The notes under the pieces: model-generated
What the model was told of the DNA's origin: nothing
What the model saw: only the letters and a program-made list of their open reading frames with translations
Database searches by the model: none
Translations under genes and position numbers: made by a program
Source: Pinus tabuliformis
Lineage: Eukaryota; Streptophyta; Pinopsida; Pinales; Pinaceae
DNA length: 64,000 nucleotides
Assembly: GCA_031772625.1 (NCBI GenBank)
Contig: CM062807.1
Location: forward strand, 1,144,747,007 to 1,144,811,006
Direction of reading: 5' to 3'
In this document: in pieces, positions 46,150-56,960 of the stretch
Layout of the letters: each line of letters opens with the position of its first letter
How positions within the stretch are numbered: position 1 is the stretch's first letter

Positions 46150-47060
46150 TAATGAATGAGATTAGAAAAAATAATTAATGCTACTCTCTGGAAAGTGGCA
46201 GGAGCATTGCATAACCCAAAGGGAATACTCAGTAGGGAAATGTTCCCCAAGGGCATGTAAAGGCAATCTTAACTTTATCTTTAGGCGTGATCTGTATTTG
46301 GTTATAACCATTGAAACCATAAGGAAAAAAGAAATACTTTTTACCAGCTAGTGTATCCAAAACCTAATCAGTAAAAGGAAGGGGAAAATGGTCTTTTAAG
46401 GTGACTTTGTCAAGTTCTTTGTAGTCAACAAAGATACATCACTTTTCATTATGTTTGCAGCTCCTCTTTAACAATTTCTTTCAGTGTTAGGCTCATGTGT
46501 CCTTAAGGTTGTCTAATGGGGCGGTCATATTCCTACGTGTAGATATGATGTGTACATGTGTCATGATCGATACCTTTCATGTATTGATAGTTCCAAGAAA
46601 ATTCATCAATATGTTTTTGCAACATTTTAACTATTTGTTCTTGTTGAGACTAATCAAGTTGAGAATTTATATGTAAGGGATTTTCTGATGTGATTTCAAT
46701 ATGAACAATACAAGATTCTAAAATATTGGCGGTTGATGTAACAATTTGTAGTAATGATAGATCATGTCGTTGCAACTTTCTTGAATTTTTTGTACTAAAT
46801 ATATAATCAAAAGCATCAAAATTCTGTAAAGGTTCTAAATTAACAAGAAACTTTTGGATTTGGTTTTCTTCAATATATTCTTTGGAATTGCCCAATTTGA
46901 TCAATTATAAAGATAGGCTCAATATTTTATTCATCACCATTAGTGTTATCAATCCATAAGGTATTTTCATGGGTTGTTTTAGTCGGAAAGTATAAAGTGA
47001 CAATTTTCATGAAATCACTGTTATCACTTAAGAATTCTAATTCCCAAATTACTCACATCA
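46150..47060 (-). pseudogene. Ty3/gypsy pol remnant: pre-RT and reverse transcriptase
   Basis: On the minus strand, a linker region (LQKHIDEFSWNYQYMKGID, about 46640-46580) precedes RT blocks. These are a KEIVKEELQ word (near 46480), then YGFNGYNQIQITPKDKVKIA and CPWGTFPY near 46310-46220. They match gypsy RT (family forms: DGFSGYNQI, PEDQEKTAFTTPWGTF). It lacks a clear YMDD box and breaks up below 46150. Stops are frequent. It is the distal part of the gypsy element whose PBS is at 58.3 kb. Confidence 0.75.
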
Positions 47061-47250
47061 ATTTGATGGTAAAGGTTTGGTGCTAGTCTAGGTTTGATTT
47101 TTTGTTTGCCTTAGAGTTTCAGTCTTAGGAGTCTTGATGGTAGGCTTAAATAAAGGTCAACTATTCATTCTCATTCATCACTGGTCTCATAACTCACACA
47201 ATTTCTATGTGTCAGCTTTGTTCAAAGGTTATTATGTGTTGCAAAGCTCT

Positions 47251-47370
47251 TTAGGTGATTTCGTAGAGCATAAATCCTTTTTAGGTGTTTTTGCAGCGCA
47301 TAAATCCTTTTTAGGTGTTTTCACAGCGCAACATGCTTTAGGTAATTTCGTAGCACATAATCCAGATTTT
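47251..47370 (+). repeat. 30-bp tandem repeat, four units
   Basis: Units start TTAGGTG(A/T)TTT at 47251, 47281 and 47311 (exact 30-bp period) and at 47338. Each holds a (T)TTCGTAG(A/C)GCA or CAGCGCA core related to the palindrome at 49.55-49.63 kb. In one frame the units encode ten-residue repeats, LGDFVEHKSF-like. Confidence 0.85.
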
Positions 47371-47866
47371 ACACTGGCTGCGCTACGAAATCGGAGATTC
47401 GTGCAATCCATAGCAAATCTTTATTAACTATCAAATCCGTCAAGTTCAGTTATGGTTTCATCATCCACTGTCAGCTTATACACTTCACATATCATGTCCA
47501 ACCGCTTATCTTCATTATTACAGTCGTTAGGTACCTTGGTACACTCGGATTGCAAGTTTCAAGAAGAGCCAGACATTCACAGTCATAATTATGATTGTAT
47601 TCATTGCATGAGGAACAAATCTGCAAGCGTTCAATTTGAATGCATTGTACATCAAGCGAGGCAGTTATCAAGCGAGGCAACCATTCAAGCGAGGCAGGGA
47701 TCGAAGATTGAGCAGTGCCAGTATTTCAAACCTTCATTATGCTGAAGTCTCATGGAAGGATCTCCAGAAAGAAAAGAGCACAGGTCAGGTAGATGTTTGA
47801 GGAACGAACCTGAAGGGGTAGACATTATCTTGAGGAACAGAGAAGTAGAGCATGCATTCAAGTAGG

Positions 47867-49361
47867 TTGGATGTTGGAATTTTTGTGAGAAACTCCAGGG
47901 AGGTCATGCGCAAATAACCAAGGAATTTGCCTTGAATTTCACAGGACTGAATTCAAAGGTTGGGATGCTTGAATTGCAAATCTCACCAGAGGTAATATCC
48001 ACAGTTACTGAGATTCCAAGGGGACAAGAAAGTTGGTTTAAAAATTTTAAATTTGATATGACTCCCTGCAAAGAATTTCTGAAGCCGGAGTTCATTGACT
48101 TAGATTTAAACAAGTTTGTGCCTAGAAATTATGTCAAAGACTCATATGCTAATCTGCTTACCTGCATACAGAGGTACCTTACCTGTGAAGGGAGATATAA
48201 TAAGGTGTATTCATATCATTTCAAGCTTCTGTTGCATTTCACAGGAAAGATCTCTCTTGATTTACCTTTCTACTTATTTCGTAGCCTCGGCAAAATGTGT
48301 GACAAGGTGCAGCAAAGGAAAGAAGCCTGTGAGACCTCATTGTTTCACCATGGCTTAGTTAAGTTGATTGTTTTGCATGAACTCCAGAGAGTAGGTAGGG
48401 ACTGGCCCACATTTATGTTTATGTCTGGCTTTAAAAATGAAACTAGTCTCAGTCCCCAAGCTGTGAAAAATTCTCCACCAACAACTGGTCATCATACAGA
48501 AAGATCTAAGAGATTCACCAAATTGAAAGCTAGGAAACAAGGGAACCCGCCAGATCAATGGTTATCCAGGACACACCCCAGCAGTCCCTGAAAAACAAAA
48601 CTCAGGTCGAAGATGGTAGACGTGAATCATCTGCAGGAGAAGTAGTCCATAGAAGAATGACCAGGAGTCAATTAGCTAAGGAAAAAGGCAAGAAGGTGGT
48701 TGTTGAGGAAAGCCTTGTTTCAAAGGAGAACTTGAATGACTTACTGCAAGCCATTGACATTGAAGAATCTCCCCTGGTTCAAGCAGATTTGATAGCATCA
48801 GGTAAAGACAAGACTAAAAGAACCAAAGACTTGAAAAAGCTCAAGTTTGATGATCAGGTTTCTCAATTTGTCTTTAAGCCAAGAAGACCCATGACAAGGA
48901 AGTTCAAACAGATACAGGAGATGCTGCCAGAAACAGGTGAAACAGAGGAGATCACAAAAACCCATGACAGACTTGTGACTTCATTACAATCATGATCACA
49001 GCTGTATAAAGAAGATTAGGGAAAGGAAATCATCCCGCAAGAGGAATATAGTGTTGAAGAATTGAAAAATAAGTTGAGGTTAGCTAATCTTGAGATTGCT
49101 AGATTGAAGAAAGCCTCTAGGAATCATGCAATCAGGGAAGCTAATTTTGACAAAATGCAAGATCTGTGGGAAGACAAAATAGTCCAAATACCCGAGGTGG
49201 TTGACTGTAATGCACAATATTATACTTGGTCAGTCCCTACAATAAAGGAAACGATGTTCATCAAGAGAGTTAATATGAAACTTAGAGCTGGGAACAGGGT
49301 TATGAAGAGACAAATTGAAGAGTTGAAGTTGCAGCTAAGCCAGCGGGAAAGATCTCCTTAA
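47867..49361 (+). pseudogene. Unidentified protein of the inserted element, broken by one frameshift and stops
   Basis: A first frame is open from about 47867 to 48591 (HAQITKEFALNFTGLNSKVG, GQESWFKNF, YNKVYSYHFKLLLHFTGKIS, ETSLFHHGLVKLIVLHELQR). A second, overlapping frame runs 48558-48995 and is basic, with RRMTRSQ and KRTKDLKKLKF. After stops the same frame continues 49062-49361 as a probable coiled coil (LANLEIARLKKASRN... QIEELKLQLSQRE). Together they suggest one protein of about 490 residues: a helical N-terminal domain, a basic/nuclear-like middle and a coiled-coil end. Such a layout resembles gag-like proteins of non-autonomous plant retroelements as I remember them; I have not confirmed this. 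No catalytic motif is seen. Confidence 0.5.
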
Positions 49362-49544
49362 GGAAACCACACAGCAAGTAAGGTTATATTCAAAATTTTG
49401 ATAATTTACCTTGTTATAATTTCTTGAAGAAGGATACAGCTCTGCTCAGTTTTGATAGCCTCAGGACAGTTGAAAGGGATATGTCAAGATAAAAGAGGCT
49501 CAAGTCAGTTAGATTTTGGTGTTAAACTGTGTTTTTTGATTACA

Positions 49545-49626
49545 CAGCAGTTTCGTAGCGCGCTATGAAACTGCTGAAAAGAACGCATAATGCACAACAG
49601 TTTCGTAGCGCGCTACGAAACTGTTG
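49545..49626. repeat. Two 32-bp palindromes, 50 bp apart
   Basis: 49595-49626 is a perfect 32-bp palindrome centred on TTTCGTAGCGCGCTACGAAA. 49545-49576 is the same with one mismatch (CTATG arm). Arms are CAACAG/CTGTTG and CAGCAG/CTGCTG. They can form cruciforms or hairpins in RNA. Half-sites of the same core occur at 47259, 47346 and (inverted) 47380, on the other side of the protein region. Confidence 0.9.
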
Positions 49627-50739
49627 TAGCTGCATAATTAAAGCTCAGTCGACCAAATTTTGAGGGACCAAGGGGAAATTTTTGAAAGGAAAGCTCAGAA
49701 AATATCATCTACAATATGCAAGCAACCAACCACGGGAAAACAAGTGGAAAGAAGTTATATGAATTTTAAACCTTTTGTTATACAAATGATAGTATTGTAA
49801 ATGACTTTTTAATCATCTTTAAAAAGGGCTTTGTCATCACACACGTATATGGGTCAGGCTTATAGCACATGAGGAACGTGGCACTCAAATAGATGGTTGG
49901 GTAATTAAAAGAAGATCAACATGGTTAGTTGGTTCCGAATATCTTTGAGGAAACCAAAAGCATAAAAACAGGACAGTTTCCTACTTCTCAGCAGCAGTAA
50001 AGGGATAAAACATTAAGGACCAGTAAGGAGCTTCGAACATCCACCACAGCTAAATTGAAGGAGACCACCTGTCAGAGAAAGAGATTTGATTGTAATTAAT
50101 GTTATTACCAGCATGATCTGGAGTTAGACTCCTAATTGTCTTAGGTTTCTAAAACGTCTAGTTAGCAGTTTGTTACATTTAATAAGTAGTTAAAGTTTGA
50201 ATAGGTGTCATAGCAAGCAAACTTCAAGTTCCCCTCATGCTGGAGGAGGAATCTCAGTCTTGTAAAGAATTCTATATATAGCAAGAACAACAATGTACTT
50301 GGGGTTGGAAAATTTCAGAGAAATTGGAACTATTGTGCTATGTATATGACTCTGTTTTAGTAATACAAGACTTGACTTTACTTCTCAGGAATCAGAAGGA
50401 GTTTACTGTTCAAAATGTTGTGTATTATCTTCTCTTCAATATTTGCAGTGGTATAGATGTGTGATTACTTAGAAATCATTGGTTGTGCTCTAATTTCCTT
50501 CACATATTTATAAACTGTGTGCCCTATATGTTTCTAGCGTGTTCTGAATGGTAGAAATCTAAATGCCCTGACTTCTATGTAAGGTTGATATCATTGTTAT
50601 ACTTAAACGAATTTGACTCCATAATCCCAATGGATACATTCTAGTTGTGTTTCCACCACTCATATTTTTACATTTGTTTCATAAGAGTTAGCCATCTTAA
50701 TCATAATCAAAGATCATTAATCCTTTGGGAGAGCCCTCT

Positions 50740-51250
50740 CAGGTTGGGGAGGCTAAGCCTCATCCTAAAGTAGGTTTGAAATAGTTACTTAAGGTCTTCC
50801 TGGTCAACAACCTTCCAGGGTCTGATTTTGAGATAACAATCACCATGTGAGATAAGCATGTTTCTATTTGGGAAACTAATGAAGGAATTTGTTGTAGCCA
50901 ACCAGGTCCTTCCTAGGATCATGGGATGTCCTCATGTAGAAACTCTCAGTTGTAGCACCATAAAGTCCACAAGATACTCCCATTTATCTAAGGAGACAAA
51001 TATGTAATCCAATACACCTTCCGCTCTAATTTTAGAGATATCGGCTAACTTTAAGGCAGTAGGTGTGGGACGAAGATTAAGTGATTGTAATCGTTCCATG
51101 GTTTTATCATTATTATGTTGATTGCTACTCCTAAATCAATTAAAACATTTGGGTCAAGGATTCTATAATATGGAATGAAACAATGGTACATCGAGGATCT
51201 AAATATTTTTCTATAAAGATTTGTCCTCGCATAACATTTAGTGTTTTTCC
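50740..51250 (-). pseudogene. Ty3/gypsy protease remnant
   Basis: Minus-strand translation gives ILDPNVLIDLGVAINIIMIK near 51160-51100, where DLG replaces the D-S/T-G active site as in many plant gypsy proteases with DLGASIN-like motifs. Downstream stretches fit the rest of a retropepsin (LISPKLE, LSP, PWKTL-like words, interrupted). Same orientation as the RT at 46 kb and the gag at 56 kb. Confidence 0.65.
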
Positions 51251-52856
51251 AATAACCTAAAAAGTTGTTGGTTACATACTTTTTCTTATTGGTTTCTTTA
51301 GACAGAGTCCCTGACGGTTTTGGAAAAGACTGGGATACAAAATTGATTGTAACATGGGGGATTTGATGCATACATTCTTCAATTCTATCATCAAATCATG
51401 TTTAGAGCAATCAATAGGTTTTTCCAATATTAGCCTCTGAGTAAGGAGGCAAATTGGATGGTTGGGGAAGCTATGATATTGAAAGGATTTACTTTATTTT
51501 ATCATTATTGATTTGTTTTGGGGTCTCCTCCTTTGAATGTTCATCAATAATTACAAGAGAATTGTTATTAAGCATCATTCCAAACCTTAATAGGACATCT
51601 TGTAACTACACAAGCATGATTAGGTAGGTGGGAAAGGGTTGTAACTCATTGTTGTAAAAAATCTAATTCACTTTAGTGTTTTTGTTAGGCATTGGATGGA
51701 ATAGTAATTGGGTTGGCTTCGGAGCTTGATCAGATTGTAATTGTAACTTTTGAATTTTTGGAAGTGACAGTCATTGAGGTTGTGCCATTGGTTGCGTTTT
51801 TTTTGTGTGTGGGGTTTTATTGTTGATAAAGTGGTGGATAAGTTTGTTTTGGTGGGTGTATAAGGTATGATTGTTGAGATTGCATAGGGTATTGATAATT
51901 AGGCATGTTTCCAAATCTAGATCCTTTCCATCCTTGTTACCAAGGATAACCTGCAACCTATTAAGGAGAACATGCTTTCTAGGGCATGTTATAATTTGGA
52001 AATTTCAATGCATAATACTGATAGTATAAGAAGAAAATTGTGATACAAGATCTGAAGATATACTTGATGCTCTTCATTACCAAGGTCTCTTGGTGCCAGT
52101 GCACATAGTTTTTCTATTGCTTAGTCCTCCCCTTGGTAGATTTTTTTAACCCAGGTAAAGAGGGTAATTTCTCCATTGGATTTTCTCCTATACATCTAAC
52201 ACAACTATCCTAAAGGAAATTCTTTTATTTGTCGTTTTTTTTGTTTGTTTTGTTTTTGTTTTTTGTTTTGTTTTTGTTTTTGTTTTTTGTTTTGTTTTTG
52301 TTTTTGCTTTTTGTTTTTTGTTTTTGTTTTTTTGTTTTGTTTTTGTTTTTTGTTTTTGTTTTGTTTTTGTTTTTTGTCTTGTTTTGTTTTGTTTTTTGTT
52401 TTTTGTTTTGTTTTTTTTGTTTGTTTGTTTTTGTTTGTTTTTGTTTTGTTTTTTGTTTTTTGTTTTATTTTTCTCTGCATCTAGGACAAAATATAGAAAT
52501 AGATGATTTCTTATTTTCTTGTTTCTTCTGAAGTTGCCATTGATGGGGAAAAATATACGACCAAGGTTAGGTGGTCTCCCTAGTGTAAAGTCCCAATTAT
52601 AACTCACAACATTTTTGGATAGGAGCCCCATCCGATATTTGGGCCCAACTACTACCATGAGGGCCACCATGATATTTTTACTTTTGGCTATTAAGCAAAG
52701 AGAAGTTAGCATTAAAGCAAGAGTGAAATGCTTGAAAATGGGGATAAATTCATCACACAATTGATAGTTTGAAGTACAAATCACAAGAGTGTAACATAAA
52801 AAAAATGAGAAGGAGTATGTCTTAAGTGATGTCGGTGAGCTAAAACCATCTAAGAC
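51251..52856 (-). pseudogene. Ty3/gypsy gag-protease linker, degenerate
   Basis: Short protein-like pieces are seen on the minus strand: YPMQSQQSYLIHPPKQTYPP (about 51890) and KIYQGEDQAIEKLCALAPRD (about 52150-52090). A 106-codon frame is open to 51051. They lie where the gag C-terminus should be. The stretch contains a T/G low-complexity tract (52228-52475) and ends at the hAT-like insertion. Weak evidence taken alone. Confidence 0.4.
52228..52475. repeat. Low-complexity (T4-6 G)n tract
   Basis: About 250 bp of TTTTTG, TTTTG and TTTG units on the plus strand, occasionally with C. It produces artificial Phe/Cys-rich (plus) and Lys/Gln/Thr-rich (minus) open frames. Confidence 0.95.
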
Positions 52857-53142
52857 CAGGGAAAATTTTAAGAACCCCCCCTAAATTTATATATATAATA
52901 AATGGGCGAATCTCCATGGTATATAGGAAAAATGAAAGGCGATTTTATCAATAATATAATATGTATATATAATTTTTTGGCGAATCTCTCACCAGGCATG
53001 GCGAATATTTTACTCAATTACAAAATCTTGCAAGATCTTGGCGAGTCTTTCACTAAATAATAAAACTTTGTAAAGTCCTAGTGAATCTTAGCATAGGCTA
53101 CATGCTGGTTTAATTCCCCCATTTAAATAGGCTACATTCCAG

Positions 53143-53212
53143 GTGAATACCATGGGTCAATACCATGTGCCATTTTGGTGAATACCATGGGTCAATACCA
53201 TGTGCCATTTTT
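53143..53212. repeat. 35-bp direct repeat inside the hAT-like element
   Basis: GTGAATACCATGGGTCAATA followed by CCATGTGCCATTTT starts at 53143 and 53178. Confidence 0.85.
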
Positions 53213-53369
53213 ATTTTTATTAATTCTAATATTAGGGTTAATAATGGTTTTTTGCATGGTATTAATAACAATCTAGTCCATGGTATTTGTCCCATAGTAT
53301 TTTGGCCATCGGTTTCACCTAAATATAACCTATTTTTTGAGTGTTCGTAAATATAAGGTGACTTATGGA

Positions 53370-54045
53370 GTAAATATAAAAAAATGTTTTATCTGTTTAC
53401 CATACCTCACGTTTATTTATATTTTTATTAATTTACCATACCTCTTTTACAAATATGGTATTTGGCCCATAGGATTCACTTAAATAAAACCTATAAAAAA
53501 TGTTTTATTTGTTCACCATACCTCTCGTTTATTTATATTTTTATTAATTTACCATACCTCTTTTACAAATATGGTATTTGGCCCATAGGATTCACTTAAA
53601 TAAAACCTCTTTCTTGAGCTTTCATAAATAGAACGAGGGTTATGGACTAAATATAAAAAGAGGTTTTATTTATTTACGATACGTCTAGTTTATTTATATT
53701 TTTATTTATTTACCATACCTTTTGAGTAAGTATAAAAAGACGTTTTATTTATTTACCATGCCTCCACTTTACTTATATTTTTATTTGTTTACACCCTTAC
53801 ATGTATATAAGGTGACTTATGGAGTAAATATAAAAAATGTTTTATTTATTTACCATACCTCTCATTTATTTATATTTTTATTAATTTACCATACCTCTCA
53901 TTTATTTATATTTTATTAATTTACCATACCTCTTTTATAAATATGGTATTTGGCCCATAGGATTCACTTAAATAAAACCTATTCTTGAAAATGGGTGAAT
54001 GGATTCACTTAAATAAAACCTATTCTTGAAAATGGGCGAATGGAA
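53370..54045. repeat. Tandem repeats inside the hAT-like element
   Basis: TTTACCATACCTCTTTTACA with downstream TATTTGGCCCATAGGATTCA starts at 53432 and 53548 (116-bp period) and recurs less exactly to 53960. A 40-bp sub-repeat (TTTATTTATATTTTTATTAA) lies at 53840-53930, and a ~44-bp duplication at 53960-54045 (ATTCACTTAAATAAAACCTA). Confidence 0.8.
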
Positions 54046-54231
54046 GGTTGTAAGTCCTAATTTCAAGGGCTAAATTTACCTTTTTTACCCTCTCCCTTAA
54101 AATAAGGTGGCTATTTGAGGTGATTTGTAAAAATGTACTATGATACAAAATATTCGCCCACTAAAAATTTAAAAACCCTTAATTTCGCCAAAGGGCGAAC
54201 ATTCGCCCCTAAAATTATCCTTGTCTAAGAC

Positions 54232-54759
54232 ATACATGAATGAGAATATACCAGAAGCTAATTGAAAACTAGTTCACAATATGTTACTAGCACTAGCGTG
54301 GAATTAAAATCGAAGATTCAAAAGAAAGCATACAAGCAATGGTTATGAATTAGTTCAATAATGTATAACCAATATGAAACATGAATGTACACACAATATA
54401 AATATTGGATAGACAATATGAAGATACATGAGCATCAATTCCAAAATTGAAGAACTTCTAATTAATAATGTTGTAAACTCATGTACATGTCCAAAAGACC
54501 CATCAAGAACTAGTAGTGGTATGTAAGATGTTCACTCTATATTCAATATAAAACCTTAGCATCACCACATCTCACCCTATATCTGCCAAGAGCATAATGC
54601 TTCTAGCTCCCTAGGAACAAAATAGCTATCTAATTGGTAGTCAAGCTCAAGTGCTAAAAGTCCATATAAATGAGGTATGAGGGTATATTTATACAAATGG
54701 GGAGGTAGATTTTCACCTTACCTATGACATCATATTCCTTGTGACCTTTCATATTCCTT
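54232..54759. other. Unassigned stretch between the hAT-like element and the minisatellite
   Basis: No coding similarity seen. It presumably belongs to the gypsy element or to a further insertion in it. Confidence 0.3.
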
Positions 54760-55225
54760 GTAGTCGTAATCAAACTTTGTATTCACAGTCACACTTTGTA
54801 GTTGCAGTTGCAATTTCTAGTCAGAGTCACCCTTGTAGTTGCAACCACCCTTGTAGTCACAGTCGCAATTTCTCGTGGCAGTAAAAATTTGTAGTCATAG
54901 TCGCAATTTCTAGTCACAGACACCCGTGTAGTCATAATCTCAAATTTTAGCGGTAGTGACAATTTGTAGTCACATTTGCAATTTCTATTGACAGTGGCAC
55001 TTTGTAGTCACAATCACAATTTCTAATGGAAGTGACACTTTGTAGTCACAGTGACAATAGTCAAAGTCACCTTTGTAGTCTAGGTCACAATTTTTAATGG
55101 AAATGACAGTTTGTAGTCGTGGTCTCAATTTCCAATGGCAATGACACTTTGTTGTTGTAGTCATAATTTCTAGTCACAGTCACCCTTGTAGAAGTGGAAA
55201 TTTGTAGTGGCAGTCACAATTTAGA
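54760..55225. repeat. Degenerate minisatellite, TTGTAGTCACAGTCACAATTT type
   Basis: Words of the form TTGTAGTCACAGTC and CAATTTCTAGTCACAGTCAC alternate about every 33-37 bp through the stretch, in one orientation, with many substitutions. At least a dozen units can be counted. No coding potential. Confidence 0.8.
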
Positions 55226-56080
55226 AGTGTGGCTTGGCTTTGTTGCATGCGATGATGATGGTCTTAGTCGCAAGCCACATTTGTGGAGGGTAGTCAATAA
55301 GTCACTAGGCACTATACTTGCAACTTGTGAGTTAATAAGATGAGATTTATAGTGTAAGTCACAAATCACACTTTCAGAGCCAAGGCAAACTAGCAATACA
55401 AGATGTGATTGTGACTTGTAACAAAGGTAAAAAAATGCAAGTTTTTCAAGTCTTAAAGGCAAATCTCATTATCACCGACGGACTCAAGTATGGATGATAC
55501 AAGTTGACCCCTATGAATATATGACGACTTTGAACCACAAATGAATCTTGATTCATCTTATGACCTGCTCCTATTGGTATTAATCCTCCTGGCCTGATTG
55601 TTGCTTGAGTCCAAACCCTGGGCATACAAAAGGCACACACAAGAATATTTTTAGCAACTTCTTAAAGAGATAATTCTTATAGCCTACATAAACATAAATG
55701 GATATGTGGTGCTGAAAAATCCTTTGCAAAATGAATGAATGAAAAATGTCATAAACCCTAATGTCAAGGATGAAGGAGGATTATAACACTTAGGCGATGT
55801 TTCTTATGGACATATAAGCACTTGTGGCTTCAATTATAACTAGGTTATTAAAGAGTTTTGACCATAAAAATCGATAGGGATATCCATTAAGACTTTGAAA
55901 AGCAAAGGGGAACCCAAAATTTAGATGTACAGGTTAAAAATTTAGGTGGTGTTATAACTACTACAACAGTTACATAGTATCTAATTTTAAACTAAGAGTA
56001 CCAAGAATGTTAGGTTAAAATTTTATATTAAATGTACTAGTTCAATTTTAGTTACACCACATAGTGCAGATTTGGTAACT
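55226..56080. other. Unassigned stretch
   Basis: Short open frames only (82 and 64 codons on the minus strand), without motifs. No feature that I can name. Confidence 0.4.
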
Positions 56081-56960
56081 TTAGAAAAAGTATCTCTAAT
56101 TCCCTTACCATATCTGACTTGATTGCTTGTGTAGATTTTGCAAATATTACTAATTTCTACCAAAGTTAGTTTTGAAACATCCCTTACCCCCATAAAATCA
56201 AGAAGATTACCAGATTCATATGAAACTCTTCTTAAAAATATGGTTATAATGGTACCTTGGTCAAGAAATATTTTCCTAGAACATTTGGGATTGTATAAAA
56301 ATATTTCAAGGTAGTCCTCAAGACTTTATTCATCTTAATTTTGTCTTTTTAAAAATATATTCTCTTAAATATATGGCCTTATAGTATTCTTGGTATTTCC
56401 TAAGAAATGTTTTACACATTTCATCCTATGTTTGAATTTTATTTTCCCTCAATCTCATGAACTAATGCAAGGTTGAGTCCTTAAGAGTAGCATGAAATAG
56501 TTTTATTTTCTATGCATCACTCAGATAATCATAACCGTGACATAATATATCAAATTTGAAAAAATAAAGTGTCAAGATATTTAGTAATTGTACCATGGAA
56601 GTGAGGTAAAACCAATGGAGGGATGTTCTTCATGTGTACTATTGCAGTAGAGTCTATAATAGGAAACGCAAAAGTTACCTTTTCTTCATCTCTTACATGT
56701 ATTTACACCTCTCCATTGATATGAACTTCTCCTTCACCTTTTTTCAAATTTATTCCTCCAAGCAAGTTGCACTTTTTTTTTGAAGGACTCTCTAGATATT
56801 TGATCAGGTTGAAATCTACTTCAAACTCTAGATGTTGATTTTGGATCTCTATTATTGTGGATTTCACTACAATACTTTCTTAAAAGTTAGTAAATGATAT
56901 AGATTAGATCATCATATTTTTTGTAATCCATCTTGATGCTTTCAGAGTGGAAAAATAAGA
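56081..56960 (-). pseudogene. Ty3/gypsy gag remnant
   Basis: Minus-strand translation fits the plant gypsy gag (retrotrans_gag) layout. An EEHPSIGFTSLPWYNY-like start (family: IPPLVLPHFHG) lies near 56620. A PCISS/ALxWF-like middle follows near 56470, a LRTTLKYFYTIPNVLGKYF segment at about 56310-56260, then EEFHMNLVIFLISWG near 56200, corresponding to the family's LKGI..E..D.LNLMG region. Many stops. It lies between the PBS at 58.3 kb and the protease at 51 kb, all on the minus strand, so I treat them as one element. Confidence 0.6.

Larger units (their letters stand above)
47110..50530 (+). mobile_element. Unidentified inserted element with palindromes (boundaries approximate)
   Basis: This segment separates the gypsy RT (below 47.06 kb) from the gypsy protease (above 50.7 kb), so it is probably an insertion. 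It contains a 30-bp tandem repeat, a protein-like region and two 32-bp palindromes. An LTR-like right part has a TATA-type box TCTATATATA near 50270 and transcript-end-like words near 50340-50400. I could not find matching terminal repeats or a target duplication. A non-autonomous LTR element missing one LTR is my best reading. Confidence 0.45.
52857..54223. mobile_element. Non-autonomous hAT-like DNA transposon (1.37 kb)
   Basis: Flanked by an exact 8-bp target duplication TCTAAGAC (52849-52856 and 54224-54231), the hallmark size for hAT elements. Termini are inverted and imperfect: left CAGGGAAAATTTTAAG, right (minus) CAAGGATAATTTTAGG. Copies of GGCGAA(T) cluster near the left end (52903, 52979, 53000) and, in both orientations, near the right end (54037, 54148, 54184-54208). 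The interior is AT-rich with tandem repeats and has no transposase. It sits in the decayed gypsy element. Confidence 0.75.

Noticed and set aside
47251-47370. CRISPR-like array (30-bp repeats)
   Set aside because: Units are contiguous with no unique spacers, in a plant nuclear context; it is a short tandem repeat.
52188-52784. 198-codon Lys/Gln/Thr-rich minus-strand frame and several Phe/Cys-rich plus-strand frames
   Set aside because: Produced by the T/G low-complexity tract at 52228-52475.
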